DNA of 64,000 nt. Origin: Nemophila menziesii. Lineage: Eukaryota > Streptophyta > Magnoliopsida > Boraginales > Hydrophyllaceae. Made by a program: the position numbers and the translations under genes. The notes under the pieces were generated by a model. The model made no database searches. It saw nothing but the letters and a program-made list of their open reading frames with translations, and was not told where the DNA came from. The stretch spans positions 16,429,001 through 16,493,000 of the forward strand of contig JARWIR010000018.1 of the NCBI GenBank assembly GCA_029959085.1, read 5' to 3'. Position 1 is the first letter of the stretch; each line of letters begins with the position of its first letter. This document shows positions 1 through 13,200 of this stretch, piece after piece.

Positions 1-3000
1 AAGAAGAATTAAGATATTTAGCATTCGAATGAAGATTAAGATAAATTTTGACAATCTAGTTTGTAGTATATTTCTGTATTATACAATAGGAAAATACTTT
101 AATACAATATTATCTATTTCTAGAAACACATGTTGCTACTTTATCAATATATGTTATCAATTTACAAGAACTAGTCTAATAAAGATTATGGATAAAACAT
201 AACGTGATAAAGTTCTTACACATCTCTTTGTAACACAATGTTTGAAAAATAAATTTCACAATAAAAAATATTGGAGTTGCGTATCACAATGATAACTATT
301 TCAAAGACTGAAGAATTGCTAAACCTCAATAATTAACCCTGAAATCAATTAACCCCAATAATTTTAACCATTAGATGCTAAACCTCTAAATAATTAATAT
401 TTTTAAAAATAAACATGTACCTTAATTTTTTTAACTCTTAATGAATTAATTATTTACTTTTTATCCTAAATATGAATGAAAAAAAAACAAAACAAAAATA
501 AAATGGATAAGAGCCTGTCATTTCCAGGAGATCTTAGGAGAATTTTGAATCAAATTGCAAAGACGTAGATATATTTTACCTACTCAATAAATTATTTTGC
601 ATAGTCAAAAATAATATTTATTTAATTTAAGTGTACTAAATCTTACACCACTTTCATTGAACCAGTTATCCCTAAAATCAGTTTTCTTCTCTGACCAACC
701 TATCTTGGTGTAATAATCCACTATCTTGGGTGCCTTCAATAGTGTATCATCAACATCATCTGTCCCTATCTTTGGGACTCTTAAATAAACAAATAACTAT
801 GCTTGTTAAAATTCATAGTGGAAAATATCATTGTCCCTATAAAATATTTATTGTAGTCAATCTGACTTGTGGTGTAACACAAGTGTTACTTTGTAGCCAA
901 TGATAGCTTCAAAAACTATGAGCAATCACATTAGAGGCTACACTTATGTGACAAACATTAGATGATAAATTTGTCATTTCATTATTCAAAGTATGTATTT
1001 CTAACTTTGTCAAATATAGTTATTCTTATGTTTGGGCCAGCTTGTCACATACTCCAAATTTTCAGGGATATATATGATCCATTAATGCTTAGTTCCTAGA
1101 AACGGTTTTCAAATAATTTACCCTGATAGATTTTTGTATATTACCTCAAAATGTTTAACAAGTTTATTATAGTTTTGGCATGCTTATTCAGAACGCACAT
1201 AGCTATACTTTAACCTCAAGGTAGTTAAAATAATAAATTATATTAGTTGTAAAGAATACATCTATACTTACTTAAAATAAATTTTCTTACTCCAAGAGCA
1301 CTTTTATAGCACGTTAGACATGACCACCAATTTTAGAATTTCAGAAGGTAGTATACAGAAAATAGATACACTTAATGTTTTCTATTTCAAACTTTCAGGA
1401 TTAGTTGAAAATTTACTAGCTTCATTAGCAAATAGAGCTAAATTTAAAATTCCAATGTCTTTACAACAAGGACCACCTTATTTCTTATGATTAAAGGGGA
1501 AGTTAATCCTTTCCCAATGGGTTTTGATGTATCACCAAAGTTTGCTATACAAGAGTATTTATCATACATAAATCTTTAGGTGACAATAACATTTACCTGG
1601 TAGAGGTGGGTAAATATACAGAAACATAGTCCAATTTTTTGTTTTCCATCCTTATAAAAGAATCAGCATTACCTCCCATGTAACATATTTTTTATACCAT
1701 CAACATATTTTTTAACCTCTACATCTGATTTTTATATAAAAGTTATATATAATGCAAGATGTTTATAAAGATCGTGATTTTAAAAAATTCTCTTGATATT
1801 TGAATATGATGTCAAATTTTATTAGAAGTACTACTAAAAATAATTTTGTATTGTAGTAAAGGTACTGTCTATAGACAAACCAGATTTTGTACAAGAGACA
1901 GTTAGTGTTATGAGTTTCAACTCTAGATATTTTTAAAAATAAACTATGAATAATCTATAGAAATAAAGTAAGTAAACTTGTATGATGGTATACTAAGTTT
2001 AAACCTTTTACTTTTACCTTTAGACACTCAATAATTTATCATACATATAAGAAGATGAATATTGAGTTTTGGCAACCTATTCTAATACACATAGTTGGAG
2101 TACACGTAGGGAGTTATATTCTAGTAAGGATAATATAGAAGAAGACACTAGTGATGTATTTCATCGCCCAATTTATACAAAATTGAAAAACATTCCAATT
2201 TTGTAAGATTAGCTTAAATGAAGTGTCATTCTACCTTATCATAAGATTTGTGAATATAAATCTTAATGGTTACGTATATATATTGGAATCCTTGCTTATA
2301 TTTTTTATTTTGTTTATTAATTAATGTACTATAATCTATTTATCATTAATTAACCTATCATTTATGAAAGAAGATTTTATGGGTAAAAGCAGTTCATTCA
2401 TAATATGTTGTACTCTGTCAAATAACATATTAAAAACATATTACATAAAGTTAACAGAGCTTGGTCTAAAGAAGATAATTTGGATAGAGTTTTGTGTCTT
2501 ATAAATTAGAGTAATAATAGCATGGCTGATAAATCTTTAGCTTCATGGAAATCCATGAACAATTGAGGACATTCTTGACAGACACTTTGTATATATTCTT
2601 TAGTAAAAAATAATTATAGCCTTCATGTCATGGATCTTTTTTATTCCAAAATTAACAATTTTTGTGCAACTTCATCCTCAGTAATAGTCCCCGCAAGCAC
2701 TATAACACTTCAATTAGAATTCGTACGTGGTGTATTTGCATTAAATAACCAGAAAAAATTATTGGTTGCATTATAAACTTTCATGTAAACATTAGTAGGA
2801 TTAGAATTAACGTGAGAAACTAAGATATATGGTGAAGTTTGTTATTTAAGCTCAAACATACCCTCTTTATATTTTTTCATTTGTTGAAATTTTTTAGACA
2901 TATTGTTACTATGTTCTTTTCTTCAACTATCAGTAAATACTTCATCTAATAGCTTATAATTCTGAAAGTGTTATGAGTTGCATTAACAAACCACACACCT

Positions 3001-3770
3001 AAAATATATCTCATCTTCTTTGTTTTTAATAATAGTAAATGTATTAGGATTTCTTTTACGAGGAACATGAAAACCATAACATACAAACTTTTTAATCTTC
3101 ATCAACATCCTCAACCTCATACTATTTTGTCCATTTCTCGACTAAACACTATCTTGATCAATTAAGAAACTTAGAAATATAAATTTTATTGATCATTACC
3201 TTCTTAAATATAGCCCATCAATTCTAAAATATTTGCCCATAATATTTTTATAAAGTTTGTTAATGTCTTAATATAGTGAAGTTTCGAAGAATCATATAAA
3301 ACTCATTCATAACCCATGTTCTATAATCTCAAGCTTTACATAAAATTATTCATAGAAAAATACAAGAGTTTCATATTCCAAGTCAGTTCTCGGTTGTCAT
3401 ACTCTATCTACAATAACAATCTTTTTTATGTTATGTAACTTTCCAATCCAAAATATTGTTCATAAACCTTGTAGTTTATGTAGGATAAAAAATGTAAGAT
3501 TATTTCAAATATGCACGTATCAAAAAAGATAATTTCAATTATAGAAACCAATCTACTTCAATGAGATTTCAGTTTTGTAACTTACGATTTTGCAATTGAA
3601 TTGACATAATAACATTATTTTCAAAAGTATGAAACTACAACACATTACACATTGTTTGTTTCAATATTCTCTCAAAAATATTTTATCTTAAACAAACTTG
3701 AGACCATTTTGTAAGTACATTTACTTTTTCTTACATACCTGCAGATAGGAATGAAAAAAAGTGAATATGT
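1..3770. repeat. Common block of sub-unit A (copy 1)
   Basis: This block also occurs in B at 13504-16930 and in copy 2 at 21558-25340 and 34861-38292. From 1 to about 305 it matches 9987-10290, and from about 345 onward it matches 13505 onward, so A lacks the 3.2-kb segment present in B. A and B differ far more from each other than copy 1 differs from copy 2, so this duplication is older. Apart from the small minus-strand frame at 605-796, only broken coding-like scraps are seen on the minus strand; no intact gene was found. Confidence 0.85.
605..796 (-). other. Open minus-strand frame of unknown origin
   Basis: About 63 codons are open between a TAG at 797-799 and a TGA at 605-607, with acidic and aromatic residues (segments DDVDDTLLKAPK and DNWFNESGVRF). 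The amino-acid composition looks like an exon rather than AT-rich noise. The same frame is open in copy 2 (22163-22354). In the B sub-unit the equivalent frame is broken by a TAC to TAA change. I do not recognise the family. It may be a fossil exon; no start codon or clear splice sites were established. Confidence 0.25.
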
Positions 3771-4089
3771 CCTCTAAGAATACTTTTTCTAACACAATGA
3801 CTTATGTCCTCTAAGAATACATTTCGTATAATGAAATTTTACTTTTGCCTCTTGGTTTATGACTTGGACAAAATAATTATTTTTTTAAAATTTTTTTTAC
3901 TATTTAATCTTATACTAGTCTAATATTAGTATATTAATTTATGCTAGTAAACTAATATAATGATATATATTCACTTAATAATCGATATTTATTCTCTAAT
4001 AGAAATTATAAAAAAATATATTAAACGTATCAATGCAAACGTACATGTAAGACCACATATGTTCACCATAACACTTCTCAACCTGCCCC
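3771..4089. other. AT-rich spacer of sub-unit A
   Basis: This is where A departs from B: after GTGAATATG, B continues into CACTA sequence at 16939. The sequence is AT-rich with a short repeated phrase (TCCTCTAAGAATAC at about 3770 and 3807) that is present only once in copy 2. Nothing coding is seen. Confidence 0.6.
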
Positions 4090-5180
4090 ATAATTCTCAC
4101 AACTTTCAAAATCCTACTATAATTAAAAATCCCAAAGTTTCAGTTGAACTCATGGGTCAACTCAACAAACTCATGCCCTTTAAAATCTCACTTGGATAAA
4201 AATTACCATGGTATATCAGTCAAGCTTCCATGAAGAATCTACATAATCATTATTTTTAAACTCTTGCCTGGATGAAACCTCCTACTTGGATAAAAAATTT
4301 CTGAGTCCTTTAGTCTAGCTTCGATGTTGTCTCATTAGGCGTGTGACTTTTACAATCATACTCGAATTAAAGATCGTCAACACTTTTAGTCGATTTCCAA
4401 AACCTACTCAATTTGCTCATTTCCCTTTAAAATCTTTTGTGGAAGAAAAATATCCAAGTATTTCAGTCAGGCTCAATTATCAAAACGAAAGTCTAATTAC
4501 CTACATATGTCTAATAATTAAATCTTTTGGTCGTGCACATTTATCTACTTACCATACTCATAAATTAGTATCTTACTTGAGTGAAAAATCACTAATAATT
4601 TTAGATTTTCTCAAATGCCGACTCATATTGCTCATGATCTTTAGAATCTTACTTGAAAAAAAAATCCCCAATCTTTCAGTCAAGCTCCTATGATGTGTCA
4701 ACATGCTCATGGATCTTAGAATCTCACTTAGATAAAAAAGTTCCCTATAAATTTAGTCAAGATACCATGTTGTAACGACATTCTCATGGCCTTTAACATC
4801 TTAAATAGATGAAAAATACATACGTCAGTCAGTCAAACTTCTATGCAATTTCTACATGTTCATGGAATTGAATAAATTACTTGGAGGGAAAATTTCAAGG
4901 CTGTAAAAAATTGATATCTTATGAAGATTCACTAGGCTCATGGACAATAAAATATTCATTGTATGAAAGAACCCCAAGTATTTAGGTCAAACACATGTCC
5001 AAATACAAGTTTTCATGTAAGGTAACATTTTATTTTGATAAATAAAAATATCAGATATTTTTGTTGATCTTCTATGTGGAGTCACCAGGTAGACGTCATT
5101 CAAAATATTATCTGGATACAAAACCCTAAGTATTTCATTTTAATTTCTTAGCCGAATCCTACAATCTCATGGGTTTTTAA
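4090..5180. repeat. Degenerate ~77-bp tandem repeat upstream of MBD gene (copy 1)
   Basis: About a dozen diverged units share the phrases CTCATG, TTTAGAATCTCACTTGGAT, AAAAATTCCCAAGT and TTTCAGTCAAGCTTC in the same order, with spacing of roughly 76-80 bp. A 116-codon frame on the plus strand (4343-4693) is a by-product of the repeat. The array is well conserved in copy 2 (25645-26735). Confidence 0.7.
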
Positions 5181-6739
5181 ATATTACTAATGTACATTAA
5201 AAATACTAATTTGTAAAATATCTTGCATACTAAATATTTTCTAAACTCATGTTTATCAGATCTTGTCAGGAAAAAGATGGTGTACCTCTCTATGTTTGTG
5301 GGTACTCTAGCAGCCTAAAAATTATTTTGATGTCTAGCTGAAAGACCAACTTGGATATTAGCTCAGCCAATACATTATATTTCTTAAAAATTAAAGGAAA
5401 TTTTATGAGGATCAAAAATTTTTCCTTTAGTGTTGTCCTATACAATAGAAAAACTGTGTAAATGATCTGATAATGGTATAAGATCATGAATGAATCCTTA
5501 TATATCCGAGCAACAAGGGCATGATAAAAGTGGAAAACATGTTACTGTAAAATACAAGTCCTTTTATTATATATATACACATACATATGCATGAAGATCC
5601 AATTAGAAAGGGAAATATGGTCATGATGAAAAATAAGAGTCACCAGTAATCATATCCTATAACTTAACTTTTTCGTAAGCCTCTATGATGACATCGATAA
5701 AACCTTGAATACCATGGAGTGTTGTTAAAGAAGCTTGGGGATCAGGTAAGGATATATGATGTTTCATCTCCATAACCTCATGATCTTCTCTATAACAACA
5801 TCATTATATAATTTGTATAATGTACGATTGAAAGAACATAGGAGTATTAAGAAAGGTTGTTCCTTATTTATTTCAGAAACGCATATGAAGAAAAGTCCTT
5901 ACATGGGTTAAACTCTGTTCATAAGGATGAAACCGCTGACTTTTAGATGGACCTAATACATATTATGTGATACCTTTACCTTTTGTAAGATAATGTCTTT
6001 CTCCCAATTATTGTGTGAACTAAGATATACGAAAAAGAGTCTTTTGTAAAAGAATTAAAAAACTTCAAATTTTTGAATGACATTATAAAGATTAAGTAGA
6101 TTGGTAAAACATGTTTAAAATTTTGTCTCATTACTTATGTCGCCTCACATTAAGGCCTCGATTATTTCCCCATATCACAAATATATATTATATATTACTA
6201 AATTATATTTGACTAGTATATTTTCAAAATTATAACTTAATTTACTTATCGATGTCATTAAATAAGTATCATCATTTACTTAATTTGCTTGAAAGTAAAA
6301 AAAAGGAATAATTAGAACAATAATAAATCTTTAAATCAAATCATCTATCTAAATCCATGCTTAGTCATGCCAGGCTCATTGTTGGTAGAGTCTCCTTCCT
6401 TCTTACATATAAGTGTGCATGTGAGAATGATATAATTTTAGAATATATAGGTAACCTTACACAAAATAAGTTTAATGAAAATCTCGATACTTAAATTAAC
6501 GAGATAGAGGTCATGGAAACTTGTCTAAATGACAATCTCAAATTTCAACTCGATGCCATATTAGCCATGCAAGCTTATCATCTCATTATAAATTGTACAT
6601 AAACTCACATTTTCATCAGCAAAGACTATATTAATGTTATTAAGTGTCTTATCAATCTATCTGGAGCCAAGTGGAACATTCAACCTAATGTAAAGAATGT
6701 CATGGATATATAAGGTAAATCAAATTGTACTTAATATCA
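5181..6739. other. Intergenic sequence, nothing recognised
   Basis: AT-rich sequence between the degenerate repeat and the MITE. Short open frames (for example 5290-5487 on the minus strand) are hydrophobic, lack family features and are most likely chance. The copy-2 equivalent is 26736-28295. Confidence 0.6.
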
Positions 6740-6748
6740 TATTTATTT

Positions 6749-6927
6749 GGGTAATACTTCCATCCAATATTGGATGGTCCAATTTTCATATCACGGTCAT
6801 TGATTATTATAACAAAACACATGTCATTAGATTAATGTGTTAGTTACTTTTGCAAGTTTAAAACATAGGGTATGTGTATTAATGTAATAGGTGTAGGATC
6901 ATCCAATATTGGATGGAAGAATTTTCC
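6749..6927. mobile_element. Mutator-type MITE, 179 bp
   Basis: The ends form an imperfect inverted repeat of about 29 bp: the left end starts GGGTAATACTTCCATCCAAT and the reverse complement of the right end starts GGAAAATTCTTCCATCCAAT. Each arm contains the palindrome CATCCAATATTGGATG. Perfect 9-bp direct repeats TATTTATTT flank it at 6740-6748 and 6928-6936. Copy 2 has the empty site with a single TATTTATTT near 28300. A 9-bp target duplication and a TIR starting with G are the marks of Mutator-like non-autonomous elements. It carries no coding sequence. Confidence 0.92.
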
Positions 6928-7348
6928 TATTTATTTTATAGACAATATATTGAATGATTATTTGAATGATGTATTATACAAAACCTCACTCATTATATAA
7001 TTTGTCTCAGACTCGAGTAATATGTTTTGCTTGTACTTTTTGTAACGTTTTTTTCTAGAAAAATATTTTGTTAACACTTTTAATTGGTAAAATTTATATT
7101 AATTAAATTTGTGTCTTCTTTATATTTTTTAGTGAAATATCTTTTACAACCCAAACCAAAACGAAAGAAATAATTTGAATTTCAAAATATATTTTATATT
7201 TGGAAAAAATAGTAAATCATAACCCAATATAATTATATTATATTAAAATATATGACTATATACAAAATATTTTTAGCGTCTTTACTAAAAGACCTTTTAC
7301 ATTTAATGATAATTGGACAAATATTATTTATTACACCTTTCCTTTTCT

Positions 7349-7357
7349 TATATATAG
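7349..7357 (+). promoter_or_regulatory. Putative TATA box of MBD gene, copy 1
   Basis: TATATATAG lies 120 bp upstream of the MBD start codon, after a pyrimidine-rich stretch. The same position in copy 2 reads TATATACAG. The assignment rests on position and sequence only; the transcription start is unknown. Confidence 0.45.
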
Positions 7358-7468
7358 ATACATGTATATGGATGTATGTGACAAATTATTTAACTATTTA
7401 ATAAGTTTATGAATACTAATACTTCACTATATTTGAAATAGTTTTTATTCATTTGTCAATTAATCAAA

Positions 7469-9101
7469 ATGGCTTTAAGTGAAGAACATGTTACTCAAAA
7501 CTCTATTGGAATAGAGGAGGAATTCTGCAATCCAAGTCAAAAGAGTAACTTTCCATTCTCCACGGGAATGGAAATCATATGTTACAAAGAAAATCCAAAA
7601 AATGACTCTCCGGCTCCAACGGGAATGGAGATCGTTTTGTATGAACAGGTAATATTCAACATAATATTAATAAACATTATTAATTTTTTATTCTATAAGA
7701 TTGTACACATATCTTAGGGTTATGAATAATATACTTTGGATTTGTCGAATTAACAAACCCAATTATATAACCTATGAGGTGATTTTATATGAGTTAAATT
7801 GACTTATTTTAAAATGAATTAAAATTGAATATGATTCTCCAACTCATATCTTTATAGGGATTGAAACCTATTTACAAAATCAAATTCAAACTATTAATAA
7901 AATAATAATAAATTATTGCCCAATACTATTCAATTCAATAATTATAAATTTTTGAAATATACTAACTTTGTATGTTTCTGACATATTGCACATCATAGTG
8001 TTCCGAAGAGTTCAGAGAAAGTGTTCCAAAAGGCGTAGTGCTGAATCCCGATCCATTATCATGTGTACCCATGGAAGACATAGTTAGCCATATGAATCGC
8101 GAGGTAATTTTAGATGAGTTAGTCTTTCAGATTTTTCAATATATCTACAATCTCCCATTTTATTTACATTGTCATTTGATATTTGGGATAAATATTTAGT
8201 GCTTTTAATTATAAAATAATAAACAATTTTTTTCTTATAGGTCCCTCAAATATTACCTCGCCGAAATAGACTAGTCTCTACCACAATTCTTGACTCTTCA
8301 CGGGCATCCTTTAGGTCATTAAAAGTTGATGGAATTATTAAGTATGAGTTAGAAATGGAGGATGAGGTTTGTTACCTACTAAATCTATTTGTTTCTTAAG
8401 ATATATAATTATTAAAAAATTGAAGTTCAGATCTGATAAAATTATTATTTTTAACGAAAATTTATATTATTATTTAGGCTTTGCCATTTTTTGAATACTT
8501 ATTATTTCTTTAATTGTAGAATTTATTGATTATATTATTTATTATAAATTATATGTGGTGATTATTAATAAAGTGACTTGTTATTCTGTTGTGGTATATA
8601 GACTACCCGTCCAAATATTCCGTGTTATCAAACTGCAAATATCAACGATGAAAAACTACAAGGGTGGATAGTTGAAAGAAGAAAGCGTAAAGCTGGAAGG
8701 ATAGACCATGTATGTAAATTATGCTTTATATCAATGAATTGTTTCCAAACATTTTATAATTATAACTTTAAACTGTTTTTTTATTGATTATCCATAATAT
8801 TATTCTTATTTTAAGAGACTTAACTTTATATATATTTTTACAGTTATATTATCATTCAAAGAGTGGAAAGAAATTTCGATCTTTACCAGAGGCTAAAAGG
8901 TTCATTTCTGGTGAGAGTTCTCATACCAAAAAGAGAGAAAAATATAAAATATCATCAAACGTACTAAAGGTAAGCATTAAATAATAATTTATTTATTTTG
9001 AATTAAATATGAATTTTGATTAAAAAACTGTTTTGCAGGCTGAACCAGAAGTTAAAAAGTTTTTTGCAGAATCATGGAAGAATCTCTCTAACGTCCATTA
9101 G
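7469..9101 (+). CDS. Methyl-CpG-binding-domain (MBD) protein, six exons, copy 1
   Basis: Six exons join into an uninterrupted 235-residue protein: 7469-7648, 7999-8103, 8241-8366, 8602-8709, 8844-8969 and 9039-9101 (TAG at 9099-9101). Every intron is GT-AG and phase 0. Residues about 153-195 form an MBD: GWIVE (158-162), a basic run, GRID (169-172), YYHSKSGKKFRS (175-186) and an EAKRFI helix. The Arg of FRS (185) and the Arg/Lys cluster near 163-167 match the positions where MBDs contact methylated CpG. The N-terminal part is acidic with two TGMEI motifs (32-36, 51-55) and is not recognised. The C-terminal 40 residues are basic, then amphipathic. Known plant MBD proteins bind methylated DNA in the nucleus; methyl-binding by this one is inferred. 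It sits alone between a degenerate repeat array and the A/B boundary. A short plant MBD of the MBD5/6/7 type is the closest description. Confidence 0.88.
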
Positions 9102-9424
9102 ATCAACACATTTAATGTATGACTAAAAAATAGGAAAATTTTCTTGGGGTGATAGAGACAAGTATTTTTATTATTAGACTATTTTTTTCTTAAACATTAT
9201 ATTGGTTGTGGTTTTTTAATTTTGATGTTTGATAATTTCCTATTAGAGAATATTTATCTATATTTATTATTTATTGATGCTTATGTAATATTTATTATTA
9301 TTATTATGTTTCAAGTTATTATATTTTAAGGCATAATTACATAAGTTCATTCATAAAAATTAAAATTGGAAATATATATCTTTTATATTTTAAAAGAAGA
9401 ACCAATCAATTAATTATCCAGAGC
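9102..9424. other. Downstream region of MBD gene
   Basis: AT-rich 3' flank of the MBD gene, up to the A/B boundary at 9425. It probably includes the 3' UTR, but no convincing polyadenylation signal can be singled out in such AT-rich sequence. The copy-2 equivalent is 30470-30792. Confidence 0.5.
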
Positions 9425-10289
9425 ACTTTCATTGATAATAACTTTATAACTATAGTAGTATCACAAAAATAATTAAACTAATTATATTAACTAGTACCAA
9501 TATGTCTGCCTTAGGAGAATACGAATCAAAGGTAACATAAATTTGTTTGTTATTAGCTGAGACATTAAGTATATATAAATATGTGTTAGATTGTACCAAA
9601 ACTTATTACCTAATATATGATGAAAAACTGATGAAAAACAAATTTACTTGATAAAGGATCATATATATGTTTTTTTAGCGAAAACCTTTAATATTCTAGT
9701 TTGTGAAAAATCACCAGTTTGATGATATCTTTTAGGATCAAATACCAGCTTCTTAAAATATTTTAATGTTTTTTTCTTCTTTTGTTGAGTAAAAATTAAA
9801 TTTAGAATCCTAATTACTCTCAATAATCAAATATCTTAAATAAGTAAAATAAAGCAATAAAGACCAAACAAAAGATATAATAGGACACCAAAGTTATCGA
9901 CAATCATTAGTATATATATACAAAAATTATATATGATTTACATAAAAAATATTAAAAAAATTAGAAAAATCTAGCATCATTACAAGGAGAATTAAGATAT
10001 TTAGCATTCGAATGAAGATTAAGATAAATTTTGACAATCTAGTTTGTAATATATTTCTGTATTATACAATAGGAAAATACTTTAATACAATATTATCTAT
10101 TGCTAGAAACACATGTTGCTACTTTATCAATATATGTTATCAATTTACAAGAACTAGTCTAATAAAGATTATGGATAAAACATAACGTGATAAAGTTCTT
10201 ACACATCTCTTTGTAACACAATGTTTGAAAAGTAAGTTTTACAATAAAAAATATTGGAGTTGCGTATCACAATGATAACTATTTCAAAG
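9425..10289. repeat. Start block shared by sub-units A and B (B, copy 1)
   Basis: This block begins at the ACTTTCATTGATAATAAC phrase and recurs at 21018-21870 (before A2) and 30793-31646 (B2). It marks the left boundary of every sub-unit. Copy 1 has a 12-bp duplication (TGATGAAAAAC repeated near 9620) that is single in copy 2. Nothing coding is seen. Confidence 0.85.
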
Positions 10290-13200
10290 ATTGCAGAACA
10301 AGAGACCTGCTAGTTAACATCATACATAAAATCTCAACACGTATATCTTCTTTGATGTCAACTTTTAAATTAATTTTTCTAGTTCTATACTAAGGTGACA
10401 TCCAATATATTAGAACTTCGTTTCTGAACAAGGAAGATAATGTATAGAAAATATACGACGTACATAGTCATTAATTAAGAATATTAATAAAGGAGAAAAT
10501 AATGTTGTTACACTATTGATTCGATGTAATTTTAATTGACTTCTTAATTTTATTATTTGTGACAACACTATGTCATTATCCCAATGTAATATATAAGAAA
10601 TACCTTGAAACATATGACAAATCCCAAATGGAAAAACTCATTTTGTGAGTAAACATACCAGCATATAATAATCATTTTCTCAGAAGTCTGTAGAATCATA
10701 TTATATTATTTATTATAGCAAACAAAGTAAAAGTTACTAAGATGGATATGCTAGTGATTATTCACACTGACATTTCATAATGAGAACTAAGTAACTAACA
10801 ACTACATAAGGGTGACAAATATATTTACGTTCTATCGTAAACCAAGTACTCAAGATTATCTTGCAATCTAAACTCATATTATATTTCTACTTTTGGATGA
10901 TAAAGTTCGATTTAAAATTATGTACATCTTGCTGGGATTGCAGTCGAACACCTTGTCACTCCAAATCCATATTTCTAGTATAAGAAGTATATCCACACAT
11001 TTTAAATCAACAACCCTTAACAACTTAATTCGTTGAGAAGTGCCTGAATTCTTTATGTTCCATTCACGAATGAATCCATAACTTGTCTTATGAGTAATAT
11101 GAATTTAATCATCCTCATTAATTATTACCTTCGTATTTTCCATGAATATGCTCATAAGTTGTTCATATCGGATGCAGAAAAAGAGAAGACAACCAATGAA
11201 TTAGTACATCGCATATATATGATTCAAACTAATCTTATTTGGTATTCTCGAGATTTCTTGCTGAAGAGACCAACATGTTGGAAATTGTAAACAATTCGAT
11301 CGAGACATGGTTTCTAGGAACACCATAAACTTTTGAAAATTCATTTCTCAAAACATCATAAACTGTCAGAATTAGTTAGGCTTTTATGGCTCACTCTAAT
11401 GATCATTATCATAGACTGTCCGCTTATTCCTTTGGTCCTGACATAGGGTCCTAACATTTCACTTTTTCCATTGTAAATGAAAGTGTGTATATACATATAT
11501 AGTGATACCTTACATATATATTACTAAGGTAAACCATATGATACCCAAAAAAACAATAATCTCCTTTAATATGCATAAAACACTAGCATTGTGAACTTAG
11601 GTATCGAACAATTAAAACAAGCTTCAACCGACACCACAAGTAATATGTATTTCTGATACAAAAAAAATAACACTTGTATACAAGTACAAGTGTTAATTTG
11701 AAAAAAATAATAAATATAACATTACTATAATATAATTCAACGAATACACTGTATTTTTGGTTGGAGCATATGAAGAAAAATGTTAATTAGATGAGCTACA
11801 TGACTAGAAATTGACATTTTGGTGGGACATGAAGGGTGTTAAAGGCTATTGCACCATTTTTCTCCACATCAAATGATTATCCCATCGAAAATGAGCCTCG
11901 AAATGATGAGTTTCTTTCTGTATATAAGAAACATAATAATATTTTAGGTCTAAAAATTAGTCGAATATTTGTAGGACTATTGTGTTATAGTGAAACATGC
12001 AATAATTTTATAAACTACAATAAATAAAATATTTTGATTAAAGGATAGGAAAATTTATTTGAATTTATATCTATTTTGGTAGTTGTGTGGTGAAAATATT
12101 TAGTCAAATATATAAACACCTATTTTTTTTTCAATATGCATCTGTAAAGAATCATTTGGGAGGATATAAAAATATGGTTGAGTATTTGAAAAAAATTAAC
12201 ACTTTTTTGAATGCTCTGAAATAGATAAAGAAGTTTGAACCCCAGAAAAATTCAAGAAGAAAAGCAGAAATAGTTGTATTTAACACTACTACTTATCATA
12301 TTTGGCGAATGAGAAACAACTTAACTATTAGAGGTGAAACTAACACAAAGGATAGAGTTATTAAAGAGATAAAAAGTTGAATTTTTTTTCTAATTTAATC
12401 GCTCTGTACCTTCCTATTGCATTAACAGATGACTGCGGATTCTTATTTGAATCTTCTTGAGATTAGACTAGCAAATAGATAGTAACTATCTTAATTTTTC
12501 GAGTCTAGATAGGTTTTCTTGTATAGTGTACAGTTTTTTATAATTTTAATGAAATCTTTTATCCAATCCAAAAAATATATTATTAAAGGTAATAACGAGA
12601 ATAATGTATGGATGAATAGATGGTAAAATTTACTTACAGAAACTCTTAGACCACTATGGTAACATTTCTTATTCACACCGCGTCCTCTTCTGTATGAATA
12701 TTATTTTTCAATCCCCAAGAATATATGTTAAAGATAACCTACATAAGTATCCTTTACTATAATATTTTAACTTATCACTTACGGAAAGTGTGGGATTGAA
12801 CTATATGATACTAATGCTAATATTAACAAAAACATACATACATGAGTGATGGTTTTCAATCGCCATTATAATTTTTATGATTTAATTACATCTGCAATAT
12901 AAAAACACCAGCATCTAAGTAGACGATACAAAGATTGACATATATAATCTTTTACTCCTATTTTATTTCGACTTATTATAATTTGAAACCATCCCATTAA
13001 TCTTGGATCAACATTTCAAAATTAAGTATTTGTAAAAAACATGGTGAAACCAAGAAGAGTCATACAATGATTTTTATCCTAAATTAATGTGCTCACTCAT
13101 CTTATCATAAATTAAGGACATTCCTAATTTATCTCACATAAGTTTTTTCACTCATATGATATATCCATTTGTTTTAACATATAGAAAATTCACATGAGAG

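Noticed and set aside
4343..4693. 116-codon plus-strand frame, longer in copy 2
   Set aside because: Lies in the degenerate tandem repeat; one extra A in a poly-A run changes its end, and no domain is visible.
10920..11300. Possible NLR leucine-rich-repeat fragment on the minus strand (KLLRVVDLKCVD)
   Set aside because: Only one short phrase fits; neighbouring sequence has stops and no further LRR or NB-ARC motif.
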